Assembly: GCA_947172415.1 (NCBI GenBank)
Contig: OX359200.1
Location: 622,501-686,500 of the forward strand
Length of the DNA stretch: 64,000 nucleotides
DNA from: Chondrosia reniformis
Lineage: Eukaryota; Porifera; Demospongiae; Chondrillida; Chondrillidae
Reading direction: 5' to 3'
The notes under the pieces are model-generated. The model was not told the origin of the DNA. It was given only the letters and a program-made list of their open reading frames with translations, and did no database searches. The translations under genes and the position numbers were made by a program. Within the stretch, counting starts at the first letter, position 1; each line of letters opens with the position of its first letter. Below, one piece after another: positions 19,901 to 32,125 of the stretch.

Positions 19901-22900
19901 GGTCACTACATATAATTAATCATACATGGTCACTGCAAATAATTAATCATATATGGTCACTGCATATAATTAATCATACATGGTCACTGCATACAATTAA
20001 CCATATATGGTAGTTGACATTCTGAGTGCAACTCACCAGACAGGTTGCAATAGCCAAAGGTCCAAGCCTCGTGGGAAGGCTGGACCACCTGTTCTGCGTT
20101 AGCAAGCTCCTCCGTTTGATCAAATGATACTATCTCATCCAAAACCAGGTGGTCAATTTGACTATGTATATATAATACATAGGTCTATTAATACACTAAC
20201 CATAGTAACTGTTACCATACAATTATCTGTGTGTGGGTTATGGCTACTATAATATTGTAGCCATAGTAATAGGTACTAAATACTGCTGATCTATGCACAA
20301 TCTAACTTACCATTTTTCAATATGCTACATCTAATTTAGAATAAAAGGCCTATGCATATACCTATGTATAGTAAGACTATTTATTGAAGATTCAATTAAA
20401 AATCAAGTGGTCCCACGTATAACAGTATTTCCATACCCAAGTTCATTGAGCACATTCTTCGGGAGATTGGACACTTCCATGCGGACATTTTCTGATACAT
20501 CCAAGTAATTTAGCTGACTGAGCTAAAGGGATAAACATAAATATTGATTATTTTTGCAATACTGTCACAGTGAAAACATAACTGGTGAACTTACTGGTGA
20601 AGCTAGGATTTCAATTTCATTAAGGGAAAGGTCTAGTTCCTTTAATAACAAAAACAATAAATACATAAACAACAACAACGACATACAATAATAACAGAGA
20701 AGTTGTGAAGTAATATCGTGCTTCTTTGACTGGAATGTCTTCTTCAAAAGCTTACAGTTTTCATATATTAAAGATTAATTAATTTAAATATGACTGCTAA
20801 TTTGAGTCTACTGCTGTTCTAAATGGTTCTGAATTGGCAATATTCACAGTACAGTAAAACCCCTGTAGGCAGTCCAGTGGCATATCTAGGAGATAAGGAA
20901 GGAGAGGGAGTCCTATATGGACAGTGCAGAGCACGTGGATGCCCTATTTTTGGTCTCCCTTATATGGTGGTAGGTTAATCTTAGACAGGGTAGGTCCTAG
21001 ATTGCCACCGCCTATATATCACTCCTTATGAGATTACATACAACCATATATGTATCACAACGTTACAACCTTTTGAAAGGATCATCTTTCGACTTTTAGA
21101 GCATCTAAAGACGCAGTTTTGTTGTCTCTTTTTGGTTGTTAGACACCTGCAGACTAACATCAGTCACTGAAGAAGACCCTCGGGGTCAAAATGTCTGACA
21201 ACCAAGAGAGACAACAAAACTGCATCTTAAGACACTTTAAAAGTCGAAAGAAGACCCTTTTCAAAAGATAAATTTTAATCACGTACATGTCTGATTATAG
21301 ACCACAACTACTTAAAAGAGAAGGCAAAATAAGGATTGCTTTGCGTGTGGCTGAACTAACAGTGAGTTCTGAAAGGTTGGCAATGATTGGTGTTTCCGTT
21401 AGCTCATTATCTGAAAGCAGTAGTTTCTGCAGATTGACACAGCCTCGCAAGGACCCAATTGATGATATCTGGTTGCCAGAGAGACTAAGTGTCTCCAAGT
21501 GAACGAGTCCTTGGAAACAACTATAGGATAGAAGACATTTCTCTTAGACTTGTGTCTCTTGATAAGTCAACAAGTCTTACTTTCCGGGAGATGACAGCAG
21601 GTTGTGACACAAAATTAGAATTTTAAGCTTCTTGAACCTGAAGGAGGAGTAAACAAACAATACAGTGTACATAAGAGTGAAGAGAGAAAGTAGTTTCATT
21701 GAGTGTATAAGGAGGCATTAGTAGTTTGTTCTCTGCACAATGTCCTGTATACCTGACCATATTGACCACAATCTGGTTGCTCCGGACAACAAAAGTAAGT
21801 TTAATCAACCAATCAGTTTTATCAGGTACATAATTACTAATGACAGTCAGATCAGGTAGCCAATCAAAATGTCAGTGGAGAGCACAGGCTTACTCTTCCG
21901 GGCCAATGAATCTACTTACTGATGTACAACTTCAAGCGAATCATTTTTGAGCTTGTTAAATCCGGCATACAATTCCATTATTGTGTTCTCCTCGGCTTGG
22001 GCTACTGGAGGAGGAAGGGCTGACAATTTGTTGTCAGACACATTCAAGACTTCCAGTCTGAAGAGAAAGTAACATTCCATGACTGCAGGACATTTTTATA
22101 GAACATACTCTGATATAGCACATATACTAGACGAAGTCTGTAGTCTCAACCAAACAAGCAGCCATTTTTATCAATGATTGCATAGTGATTTTATTTTACT
22201 GAAGTGAAGCTCATGTTGTTATGTTAAATGTATACGTATACAAGTATGTACATATATATACGTATAGCCCAGGTGCTATTGCAAACAAATGAACCTTAAT
22301 GTTAAACTACTAGTTCACTATCTTTTTTTGTGAACAGATAAACAAACTTTGTTAGTTTGATTATTAAATCTTCTGGCAAGGCTTCTAACTGGTTGCTATG
22401 GAGATCAAGGTCTTCCAGGTTGACATTTCCAATTTCATTGGGAAGTGCTCTTAGTTTATTGTTAGAGACTTTTAAAAGTCTCAACTTCTTCAAATTGCTA
22501 AATAATCTACAAAACCCATTAAGAATACAGCAATTAAATATTATTGAGTAACTACATTAAATTTATCTTTTGAAAGGATCATCTTTCGACTTTTAAAGTG
22601 TCTAAAGTTGAAAGATGATCATTTCAAAAGCTAAGTTTGATGTGGTTAGAAGAAATCCTTATTCTATTAAGTTATGAATCACATATAACACCACCATTCA
22701 CCAATGAATGCAGAACAGACATATAAGTGACAAAGGTCTGATAAGAATACAATTTTCCCAATTCCTTTTCTCCACTAAGCCAAAAAACTGTTTCTGAGAA
22801 TTCCAATCTTCACCAGCAACCATAGACATCTCTGTTTGGCTTTTCCTTTGGATTCTTTGGAATTACATTCTATTTATCATTTACCTCATTGGTTACTTAG

Positions 22901-25900
22901 TTACTGCACAAAATACTTAACTAAAACTACTCAGCTTACAAACACAGAACTTTGGTCATAGGCAGACAGATAATGTCCCCTTTTATAGTACCTTTGTGGG
23001 AGATAGGTCAAGCTGTTATTTGAAATGTCAAATCTCTCAAGGTTCACCAAAGCATCTACAGCCTCTGGCAGTCTTGAGAGAGAACACCTGAAGGAGTAGT
23101 AGTGAGTGAAGAGACTACCTGACACATGTAAGTTAACTTGCTACATTACTTGGCAAGGTCCAATGTAGTGAGACTGGCAGGTACTGAAATTATCTTGACC
23201 TCTGTAAGACCTGAAGAGATTAGACATTACTTGTGATATTCTTTAACCCTCTTCCAGGAGACCCCCCTACCCAGGAGACCCCCTACCCAGATGACCCCCC
23301 TACCCAGGAGACCCCTACCCAGGCGACCCCCCTATCCAGGCGACCCCCCTACCCAGGAGAACCCTACCCAGGCGACCCCCCTATCCAGGCGACCCCCCTA
23401 CCCAGGAGACCCCCCTACCCAGGCGACCCCCCTACCCAGGCAACCCCCCTACCCAGACGACCCCCCTACCCAGGAGACCCCCTACCAGGCGACCCGCCTA
23501 CCCAGGCGACTTCCCTATACCCAACTATACACAAGAGGACATTCTACAGTTGAGCTTACAGTTCTCCCTTGCAAAGAGAGTCTTTAGTGGTCCATTGTAC
23601 AAGTCCAACTCCTCAACTTGACAGCAGGAAATATTCAAAGTGGTTACCATGGGAACCTGCTTGAGGTCAGCAGTGGTCAAATGAGTATGGCTGAGGTTGC
23701 ATTTGGAAAGGTTTCTGATGCCAGAGAGAGGAGGAAGTGAGCCCATCTCAATTGGGTTCAGTCGCAAATCTAAATGCTCCAAGTTCTTCAAAAGACTCAT
23801 GTCTTGTGCATTCAGTTCACTACAAAAAGAGTCTTTACACAGTTAACTGTCATAACATTGCCACCAACTCCAAATAATATAATACATTAGGCCAGTCATA
23901 CATAACACAATCTGGTATAAACCCTTGAATAACAGCTATTCAGAATTTGTAGCTGTTTCTTGTACAAGTGTGTATACAGTTTTATATTGAAAGGGTACAA
24001 ATTTGTACACTTTGTACAAGAAATAGCTGAAAATGACCCAAATTCTGAATAGCTTTTACAGTATGTAAGATTTTAAGGGTTTATACCAGATTGTGTTACA
24101 TAAGGGTTTCAATTCCTTAGAATGTGACGACCTGTGTCTCTAGATGCTCAAAAGATTTAAGATGAACTATCTCAAATAAAGATTAGGCAGATTGTACTGA
24201 CTAATTAGAAGTGTTGCCACTGACCTAATCATATTTCCTGCCATCAGTAGTGCCTTGAGCAGTGGCAGCCTCAGGATGGATGGTGGTACCTCATCAAATT
24301 CATTGAAATTCAACACTAGCACTGAGAGGAATCGCAGTTTAGAGAGCTCTACTGGCAAGGCAGAGAGTTGATTGGAACCCAAATGGAGGGACCTCAGACT
24401 ACAGGGCAACACAAACAAATATTCTAAGCTCTCAACTGTATACCTAAAGCATAGCACATTTATTATTTTCATGGATAAATTACATGATTTTTATAATTAA
24501 TAATTAATAATTTACTAAAATTTGATTTTTTTTCTTTTTTACTCTTAAAGAAATTGTCATGTGGTGGAAGAGTAGACTAACTATTCCCAGATAAAAATGA
24601 GTATTAGAAATTATGACATCTATTATAAATCTCTTCTTTGGGTTATTGGGTTAAGTAAGTATCCATGGAGATATCCAGCCTTACCTGACCAATAGACTAA
24701 TTTCTCCGGGGATATTCTGTAGCTGATTGCTAGAGAGGTCTAGCTCAACCAGACTGGACACCTTACATAGGGAAATAGGAAATGAGCGTAGATTATTAAA
24801 AGACAACGAGAGAATATTAAGCCTCGGAAATTGACAGAGGTCGTTGATGCAGCAACTAGATTGTTTTTCCTTGAAATCAGCCCTCAAAGTTGCCTGAGGA
24901 TGTTGGCTAAGAAAATTCTGAGCCAAATTAAGAGATGAGAGGTCCTTGTTATAAAAGAGGAACTTTGGTATGCTGGTGAGACTGCAGTTGGTCAGAATAG
25001 CTTCATTTGGGTGCTTGTTGATGACCTACAATAGATAAGAAAACCATAACAAGACCAACAGTATAGTTTGTAAGCCTCTAGGGGTCAACAGTTTGGTACT
25101 GGAGCAAATATTGCATAAGTTTAGGGCCTGATTTCATCAGACTAGTTTGGTACTGAAAGGTTATAATTTCTACAGATGAATATTTGCCATTAGATGCTCT
25201 GATAGTCAATCTTATGTGGAGTAAGGATATAAGTCTTACAGTGTGTATTATCTGATCGATAAATAAGGTTTATATCTACACCACATTATGCATGCAGTTC
25301 AACTGATACACTAAACAAAAGCCATAAGAGTGGTATTTAATACCACAACCTTGTAGAGCAGAAATAGTGGGAGAATGGAATGATATTATTGGGGTTTTAT
25401 TAGAACTGCACACAAAACATGAATTTGGTAATTCTAGACGTTTTGACCAGGGAGTCTTCATCAGCAATATATATAATGAGGGGCATATATACAAGCCAGA
25501 TTTAATAGAAAAATTGTATGGGAGCAGCATTGAGGAGTACAATCTTAATCTCTCATTATGAACACAGCAAATCCTATCGCACACAGCATGGTATATTAAG
25601 GGGGATAAGCTAACCTTTTGTAGGCCTTTGGTCCATCTTGTTCGCTCTGAAATGGTGGAGAACCCCAAGGAGACAACTTTACTTTTATGGGGTTGAGTGA
25701 TTCTGATTCCAAATCCATGTTTCTTGGTTTTGTACTCCTCAATGCTGCTCCCATACAAGATGACTGTCAAGTTGGGCTTTCTTTTAGGTTGGATAGAAGG
25801 GAAGATAAAGAGCTTGGATCCAACCAGAATACAAAACCTCTTCCCCCAAGTGCTTACAAGGCCACTCTCCTTCACCTTCAAAACACCATTCAACTGAACT

Positions 25901-26956
25901 CTGTCACCAACTGTGTCTCCAGCATCCACACCTAAGCAACCATTATGAACAAGAGTATACTGACAGTATACTGAAATGCAATTATAGTATACTTACATTA
26001 TACTGAAATGCAATTATAGTATATATACACCGAAATATAATAGTCTTACAGTATGAAAATAAAACACTATAGCAGTAGAATTCGAAGAGTGTAAGATCTT
26101 TAACATATGTTTAGATACAGTATATGACAAGTGTATATATTAGGGAAATCCCTCTGCATACATATGTAGCATCGATTTTAGTTGCAGTGATACATATCTA
26201 CCTATAATGCAGTCACTTTATGCAGACATGATCATCAGAAGTGGTCTTTTAACAACTCGTCAAAAATTACCATTGAGTACCAAGGTGCTTGCCAAGCTGT
26301 TTTAGATGTTCATGTAGACATAAATGTTTAAACAATCAATAAATAAGTAATGATCCTGTTTTCAGTCTCTTGTCGCATTCAGCTAGCTACAACCGACCTG
26401 CCACAAACTTGAAGAGAGGACCAAGCTCCGGTGATATTCCTTCCAGCTGCAACCTCTTGTGATCATCGTATCCGACGAGACGAAGAAACTCGTTTTGAAT
26501 GTATAGGGGTCTGTCCTCTGGATCTAATTTCCGCATGCGTCCGCCGTAATGGACATACAGCTCCTTTGAGAAGCATTTTGCCATGATTGTTTCTGCAGTC
26601 GTACAAATCGTACATTTCACCAAATCGCAATAGGTAGATCCGGGAGTGTAGACTTGAACAACACCGTTCTCAATGCTGCCGGATAGCCACTCCAATAAAT
26701 CTTCGTCTGCATCCTCCGGCTCATATTGCTCGACAAGCTGATAGAAGCTGTCTGAAGTCAGTTCACGCCCTCTTACGGATAATGATCTTGGTTCGCCGGC
26801 TTCTAAAACAGACTGCAGATGAGATCTTGCACTTTCTAGAGTTAGGTTGCTACCAGATGTCCATCCCCTGGATAGATTGCTTGCAGATTCGGAACTACCG
26901 GTAGAACTTCTACCAAGGTCGCTGGCCATTGAAGGCGTATCCCTTTGAGCGGCCAT
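16905..26956 (-). CDS. PHLPP: PHLPP: PH-domain leucine-rich-repeat protein phosphatase
   Basis: Seventeen coding exons: 26398-26956, 25615-25931, 24685-25025, 24225-24443, 23560-23819, 23150-23210, 22992-23087, 22348-22506, 21920-22057, 21581-21637, 21361-21520, 20595-20639, 20437-20522, 20037-20161, 19455-19716, 18859-19084 and 16905-17768. Phases all agree and give 1324 residues, like human PHLPP2. Order: Ser-rich N-terminus, Ras-association-like fold (about 95-185), PH domain (about 190-290), some 20 leucine-rich repeats (about 310-780), PP2C-type phosphatase (about 835-1135), Ser/Pro-rich tail, and C-terminal THL, a class I PDZ ligand as in vertebrate PHLPP. The family dephosphorylates AKT and PKC hydrophobic motifs. 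One donor (19455) is GC rather than GT. The gene starts 210 bp from OSGIN, divergently. Confidence 0.95.
18325..18500. repeat. Hairpin repeat, two units, in a PHLPP intron
   Basis: Two copies of CTTGCCGGTGCTTA...TAAGCACCGGCAAG (18,340-18,385 and, diverged, 18,445-18,490), each a near-perfect hairpin with a loop of about 15 bases. The same hairpin recurs five times at 47.6-48.1 kb. Confidence 0.85.
18722..18790 (+). repeat. 3' fragment of the hammerhead-bearing short repeat
   Basis: The sequence from TTCCCCTATAGGC to CATAGGATATAGGA matches the second half of the family at 15,065 in the plus orientation. The ribozyme half is absent. Confidence 0.5.
19198..19350 (+). ncRNA. Hammerhead ribozyme, best-preserved copy b, in its repeat
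   Basis: The plus strand has all core elements: GGGTCA (19225-19230), CTGATGA (19231-19237), GG/CC stem II with about 8-base loop, GAAA (19252-19255), a minimal stem III in CAGCTG, the cleavage triplet GTC (19261-19263), and TGGCCC (19264-19269) closing stem I with one U-G pair. By the usual rule cleavage would fall after 19,263. It lies in a PHLPP intron but antisense to PHLPP, so a PHLPP pre-mRNA would not contain the ribozyme. Activity is inference; stem II is weak. Confidence 0.65.
19865..20012. repeat. About 30-bp tandem repeat in a PHLPP intron
   Basis: Five or so units of AATTAATCATATATGGTCAC with variants. Confidence 0.85.
21060..21275 (+). mobile_element. Foldback element with hammerhead core (PHLPP intron)
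   Basis: The left arm, from CTTTTGAAAGGATCATCTTT through GCAGTTTTGTTGTCTC, is repeated in inverse orientation on the right (GAGACAACAAAACTGC to CTTTTCAAAAG). Between the arms lies CTGAAGA (21167-21173), the hairpin AGACCC-TCG-GGGTC, AAAA and TGTC. That is a hammerhead order in which the arms supply stem I (GGTTGTTAGACA with TGTCTGACAACC). G12 is A, so catalysis is probably lost. Confidence 0.7.
22562..22640. mobile_element. Short foldback relic related to 21,060
   Basis: CTTTTGAAAGGATCATCTTT and its inverse (AAAGATGATCATTTCAAAAG) flank a short loop. It looks like an internally deleted relative of the element at 21,060-21,275. Confidence 0.7.
22690..22862 (-). repeat. Hammerhead-bearing short repeat, copy e (decayed)
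   Basis: Minus-strand copy of the family at 15,065, with CTGGTGA for CTGATGA, intact GAAA and a lost cleavage triplet. It lies in a PHLPP intron. Confidence 0.6.
23255..23520. repeat. C-rich minisatellite in a PHLPP intron
   Basis: About 16 tandem units of roughly 16 bp, CCCTACCCAGGCGACC with AGGAGA variants. Proline-rich open frames across it are by-products of the repeat. Confidence 0.95.
23903..24098. mobile_element. 196-bp MITE with perfect terminal inverted repeats
   Basis: The ends TAACACAATCTGGTATAAAC and its exact inverse continue for 24 bp. If TA is counted as the target duplication it fits a Tc1/mariner-derived MITE. A second inner inverted pair (GCTATTCAGAATTTG) makes the whole element a hairpin. 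It sits in a PHLPP intron. Confidence 0.85.
25437..25464 (-). ncRNA. Hammerhead core remnant in a PHLPP intron
   Basis: On the minus strand: CTGATGA, hairpin GAC...GTC, AAAAC, GTC. The core matches the second hammerhead family, with G12 changed to A, consistent with loss of a CpG. I see no long stem I here. Confidence 0.4.
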
Positions 26957-27166
26957 TTTTTAAGGGGAATGTCCCAACTGAATGCTGCGCCTGCTCGGTG
27001 ACGTCACCAAAAGTCATCCAGAATCATCGGTCATGATCAGCTCATGAGGTTTATATAAGATAGAAAGGTCAGGCAAGAGGTGTTCCTTTTAAAAAGCAGG
27101 TTATGCTGGGAATGCAGCTATCGTAACAGATCTCAGCCGCAGTACTCCTGAATCGAGTGATCAAGG
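26957..27166. promoter_or_regulatory. Bidirectional promoter, PHLPP / OSGIN
   Basis: The 210 bp between the divergent start codons hold a palindromic cAMP-response element TGACGTCA (26,999-27,006) nearer PHLPP. A TATA box TTATATAAG (about 27,051-27,059) faces OSGIN. AGCGGCCATTTTT next to the PHLPP start is an inverse ATGGC element like those at other promoters in this window. Confidence 0.65.
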
Positions 27167-29272
27167 ATGCAAAATGAGAGAGTAACGTCCTCTAACGTCT
27201 CATGTTGTACAGAAGTAGTTGTGATAGGTGAGTTATTATGAGTTATCATAGCCTTTGTACCTATGGCGGGAACCTGCGAGGTGTACGTGGACTAGATATG
27301 TGCTCGTGTTTCTTATTCTGCAGGCAATGGCCCGTCCGGTATCAGTCTGTCGCTACTTCTATCTGGTCACTTGCCCTACTTCACTGGACAACATTCAAAC
27401 GAAATCCTCGCAAAACGACTATTAGAAAACTCGGATACCAGTCTACTGCACCAGGTAATGTGTAGTTAGTATTGCTTTAAAGTCTTTGAGATTGAAGTGG
27501 GCTTGCACGACTGTAAACACGTTCTGCTTGTACACGGTGCAATATCCACCCTGTGTCATTGTGCATGACATCACATTAGCACCCCCTTGTACAAAGGAGA
27601 TGTGACAAATATTTAGCTAGCTTAAGTATGTTTCCTGTATTAGTGGATGTAAAAAGTGGTCAATTATTTTAAGAAGACTTGTGGAAGGTGGAGTTTGTTA
27701 GTACTTCACTTGTATCCACAGTCTGCTACATTTAATACAAATGATTACAACTACAACTACATAAGGAGAATGCCATATACTTAAGACACCTGCCACACAA
27801 GTAGGATTTACACTAGTGTCTGTTCTCTGTAGGATTTGGAATACCTCAGCAATGGACTGGAAGGAAGGTCACACAATCCTCTATCCGTACTCTTTGACAC
27901 TTTAAACCATCCAGATGCTGACTTTGGAAAGCCCTCCCCCTCAGCTCTTATTTGGAAGAAGGATGACCTCAAGGGAATTCCACACTTGGTGCTGGGTTCC
28001 ACTGAAATAGGTGGATCCTGGGCTGGTCTGCAGGGCTCAAAGGTGCTGACACTGAGTCACCAGGAGTGGTTAGAGTTGCCCATATATGGATATAAGCAAT
28101 GGGAAGATGGCCGACCTGATGGAAACCTTGATGAATTGGAGAGGGGAAAATCAATCAGGTCATTCAAGCGCACAAAGACATCAAGGATTGGTGACTATTA
28201 TAAGGATTATGTAAAAGAGCTACAATTGGAAGATAACTTTCTTTCAAACGCCACAGTGACCAGTGTCAAACTGGTCCAACCGCAAGTCACACCAGATATG
28301 CCATCTTTGGCAGACTGTTGTGGTGAGTGGTGTGATACCCCCATCGCTGGATCCTTATTTGATCTGGAAGAGGAATACTTCATGGCACTAGAGAAGACAA
28401 AGACTGACGATTGCTGTGATTCGGGAGTTTGTTCGCCCGATATACTGTCAAGAAACGCAAGCTCTGGCGTATTGAGTTCCTCCCCAGATGAATCTAGTCT
28501 AAAGTGGCAGGTCGATGGAGAATTCAAGAGGGAAGATGGGACGGTGATGGAGTTCTCTGTTAAGTCTAGATACCTGGTATTGGCCAGTGGAGTAACGGGT
28601 AATCCCAACCGTTTGGGAGTGCCCGGAGAAGAATTAGAATTTGTTAAGCACACGTTTGACGATGTGGATAAATTTCTAGCAGGATTAAGTGATCCATCTC
28701 TACCAGTACTGGTAGTCGGAGCTGGACTCTCTGCCGCAGACATGATTACATTTGCGTTGTCAAGGGGTCTCAATGTACTGCATGCTTTTTATCAAGACCC
28801 TAGGGACCCTGGTTTGGTATTTTCAAAAATGACTCCTACCTTGTACCCTGAATATCACCGCATCTATTCCTTGATGAAAGAAGAAATAGTTTCCTCAAAC
28901 TACAGACCCTTTTCCAGATGCACTGTGCAGGAATTCACAGAAGAAGGACTGTGTCTGTTGAAGAACCAATTGAGTGGTGAAACTTCTTCTGTGAGGATCT
29001 CTGGTGCCGTTGTTATGATTGGTAGCGTGGCCAATCTCTCATTCCTCTCAGAGGGGATTCCCCATTTGGGGTATGAGCCGGATAAGCCTGTGAGTTCCAA
29101 AGAAAATCCAATTGAAGTTGATCCGTTCACCTTTGAGTCCTCGAAGATGGAAGGCTTGTTTGCAATGGGACCATTGGTAGGAGATAACTTTGTCCGGTTT
29201 GTTCTGGGTGGGGCTGTGGGTATTGTCAAGGAGATTCATCGACAGCAGGAAAAGTTTGGCCTCAATGATTGA
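27167..29272 (+). CDS. OSGIN: OSGIN: oxidative-stress-induced growth inhibitor family
   Basis: Three exons, 27167-27227, 27324-27454 and 27833-29272, encode 543 residues (human OSGIN2 is of similar size). The junction of exons 1 and 2 forms EVVVIGNGPSGISLS, the FAD-binding GxGxxG at the N-terminus. Exon 3 has the family blocks LEYLSNGLEGRSHNPL, IPHLVLG, GGSWAGL, LTLSHQEWLELP and a second nucleotide-binding GAGLSAAD around residue 355. The C-terminus has GDNFVRFVLGGAVGI. OSGIN proteins are flavin-monooxygenase-like and act in oxidative stress and p53-linked growth control in vertebrates. Residues about 225-280 form a Ser/Cys-rich insert before the second Rossmann part. Start ATG is the first in the TATA-driven leader. 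Confidence 0.93.
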
Positions 29273-29480
29273 TTTTCAATTTTTTTCTTCACTTGTACAT
29301 ATTCCCTGTTACATACTCCATCCTATATCATATATACATATTTATATAACGGTAGTGATTTGTACAGATGTTTTTAAACATTTAATTTAAGGATAGTAAG
29401 CAATTTGCAAAATATATATATAATTCAGATTTTTGGTAAATTAGTTTGATAAATGAAATATAAAAGTTTTCAAAAAAGAA

Positions 29481-32125
29481 TTATTTCTTTCTCTTTCCTC
29501 TTCTTCTGACTTCATTTGGATTTTTAGTTCTCTGACTTCCTCCCTTTCCAAAGGCGATATTAGCTCCTCTACTGGTTGTGTCATGCATGGAGAATGGAGA
29601 CTTGTGTGCTACAAAGTCAGGACTGAATAGGTCCACCATTTGCCCTCTCTTCCTTGGCTGGCAGTAGGTGACCTTTTGATCTGGGACAGTGACGGGATTG
29701 TTGGCATGGCGACCACCTCTGGGCTTGGGTAAAGGATACTACAAAAGCAAATTATATTTTCGGTACATTAATTGGCTGTGTATTGAAAATACACTTAGTT
29801 GAGATAAAGCTTAAGAATTGGAATATACAGAAAGAAACTTTCTTCAGTGATATTCATGCATTAGGTGTTAGCTACATGAACATTTATATTCTATAAGGTG
29901 CTCACCCTTATGCCCCTTTTGGAAAACTGCCTTTGGCCAATTGGCTTCAGAAATCGCTTTCCATCTTTATCAATCGAGCAGACCACCCTTATGAGTGTCT
30001 TGTAACCACAAGTAGGGCAAAACATCTTAGTCGTGTCTGAAGTGGTCCTGTGGGGGGGGAGGGGGAGGGGAGGGGGGGAGATCCAGGTCACAGTCAGTTT
30101 TCAAAGTCCCATGGAATGCAAGTATATGTTAGTGGTATCATAGCCAATCAGTCAATCAAATGTATTTTGAAATAGGTTTAGCTGTATAATGTTGCATAGC
30201 AACAGCAGCTAAACCCATTTAACTAAATAACTGTATATACCTATATAACTATTTCACTAGAAGTGAATACCTTAATACCTTATCGCATGAAAGTGAATGT
30301 CATATATACCATTCCTTTGGTTTTCATATATCTATTGACTTTCAAACTAACTTGAAACAGCCTTTGCATTGTAAAATGTATGTCCTAACTTCTTGTATCA
30401 ACAGGCCCTCGGGAGAGACTACATGAAGACCCATCTGCAGCAGAACGTTCTACAAGGAAATTATACACTCTTTATAAGTTTAAATTTGTAATATCTTTTG
30501 CAGACAATCAAATTGTGAGAGTTAAATGATTGGTTGTTCATAATATTTCCAGGGGAGGATGTAGAAATTGTTTTGAGGGTGCTAAGTTTTATAGGAGTGT
30601 GACAGAGAAAGGGTAGCTATAAGCCAGTTTGGCGGGTATTTTACCAAAGAGGTTTGAGATATGGCTGACACAAACTCAAACTGAGAGGGAGTGATTCAGC
30701 CCCCAGAACACCCCCTTAATATGATTTATAATTGTGTGCTCTCTATTTCCAAGTACATGAATGTGACATATTTTATAATGTTAACATAGTCTCACATAGC
30801 CAGACTACTATATTTGTATTCAGCCCCCAAGGCATGACCTAAATCTGCCACTATCTCAGGTCTACAGTCAAATCTCTTAACTTTTTGGTTAGTTGGTGCA
30901 TGTATAAAGCAGTCACAATTCTTACCTGCATGGCAAAATCTGTTGTTATGCAACCGACAGCTACAGTATCCAATGAGGCATCTCCTAGAGTGCCTCCCAT
31001 AGCCTGCTTAGCTAGCTCAATATTGTCAGCTGTAATCCATCCCTCATCATCACCACTATCACCATCATCATCACCATCATCATCACCGTCATCGTCTTCA
31101 TCATCATATACATCATCATTATTGTCATTGCTATCATCAAGGTCAGCATTGTCCTTATTGTGACTATTATCAATATTTTTGTCACTATTATTGTCAATTC
31201 CAGTATCATTTGAACTGTCTATGTCACTATTGAGGGAGTGACTTTGTCCTTCCAGCAGCTCTGAGGATTGGTACTGAGATATGTGTTGTGAATCAGTTGA
31301 AATATTCAAAGAATCAGTTGCTAGGTTTTCAACCTGTCTGTCCTCTATGGATGTTTCCATGGCAACATGCTCCTCCTTGGCCAATGCTCCTGATAGTATC
31401 TGTGGCTTTCCCAGGACACCTGGGAGGTTTGTGGGAACTCCAAATCTAGTACTCTGGACCTGATAACAGAAAAACAGATGGTTAAACAAGAATGATAGCT
31501 ACCTGCTTAGCAACCAGTGTGGAGAGGCTAATATATTATGTATATAACCTCTGTATAATGCAATATGTACATATGTATATAATTATTCCATATTACCACT
31601 GCTATTGAAGAAAGGGAGTGTAAATTGCACATAGCCAGTGCAAAGATTAACACATTAAGTTTGTTCACTGTCTGTACATGTAATACAGACCTGCTGAAGT
31701 GGGCGTGTTCTCAGGGACACACCCTTTTCAGGGTCCAGTTCGCACTCCAACTCGTAAGTTAATGCTATAAGTTTCAAATCGACTGCTGATAGCACTCCAT
31801 AATCACCCGTCTGCTTTGAAAATGCTGTTACTAATGAAAAATTGAGTTAAATACTTTCATTAACACGGTAAACTTGCAATATGTACTTCACTCTCGCTTG
31901 TATTCGGACTTAGAGTGCGCACCTACCATGAGCAATAGAAATTGGAGTAGGTTCTTTAAACTCCAATTTATACGGTAACACTTGAAGGCTTTGCCTAGTC
32001 TGGGCATTTCTAATTTCTGATACAACTTCCTTAACAGTGACCGCCTTTTCGCAGTAATTCTGCAGCTGATAACCTTTGAGGAAAGCTGCAGAGTCTACTA
32101 CCAGCAACGAGGCCTTTTTAGTCAT
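29481..32125 (-). CDS. NOB1: NOB1: endonuclease for 18S rRNA 3'-end maturation
   Basis: Six exons, 31927-32125, 31691-31824, 30926-31459, 30352-30449, 29906-30047 and 29481-29738, encode 454 residues. Domain order is as in animal NOB1. The PIN nuclease (residues 1-110) has VVDSAAFLKG, VVSEIRN and SAVDLKLIALTYE with its acidic residues. A long, Asp/Asn-rich acidic linker follows, then DEGWITADNI and ITTDFAMQNVLLQMGLHV. The zinc ribbon is CKGC...CPTC, split over two exons. A basic C-terminus contains DLFSPDFVAHKSPF and NPNEVRRRGKRKK. NOB1 cuts 20S pre-rRNA in the cytoplasm. The Asp-run linker is encoded by a near-microsatellite, so its length probably varies. Confidence 0.95.

Noticed and set aside
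23233-23587. Proline/arginine-rich frames of about 100 codons on the plus strand
   Set aside because: They are translations of the 16-bp C-rich minisatellite in a PHLPP intron.
28207-28773. 188-codon frame antisense to OSGIN
   Set aside because: Lies wholly opposite a conserved coding exon and has no family likeness.
30885-31209. Serine-rich plus-strand and Met/Thr-rich minus-strand frames
   Set aside because: Shadows of the Asp-rich linker of NOB1 in other frames.
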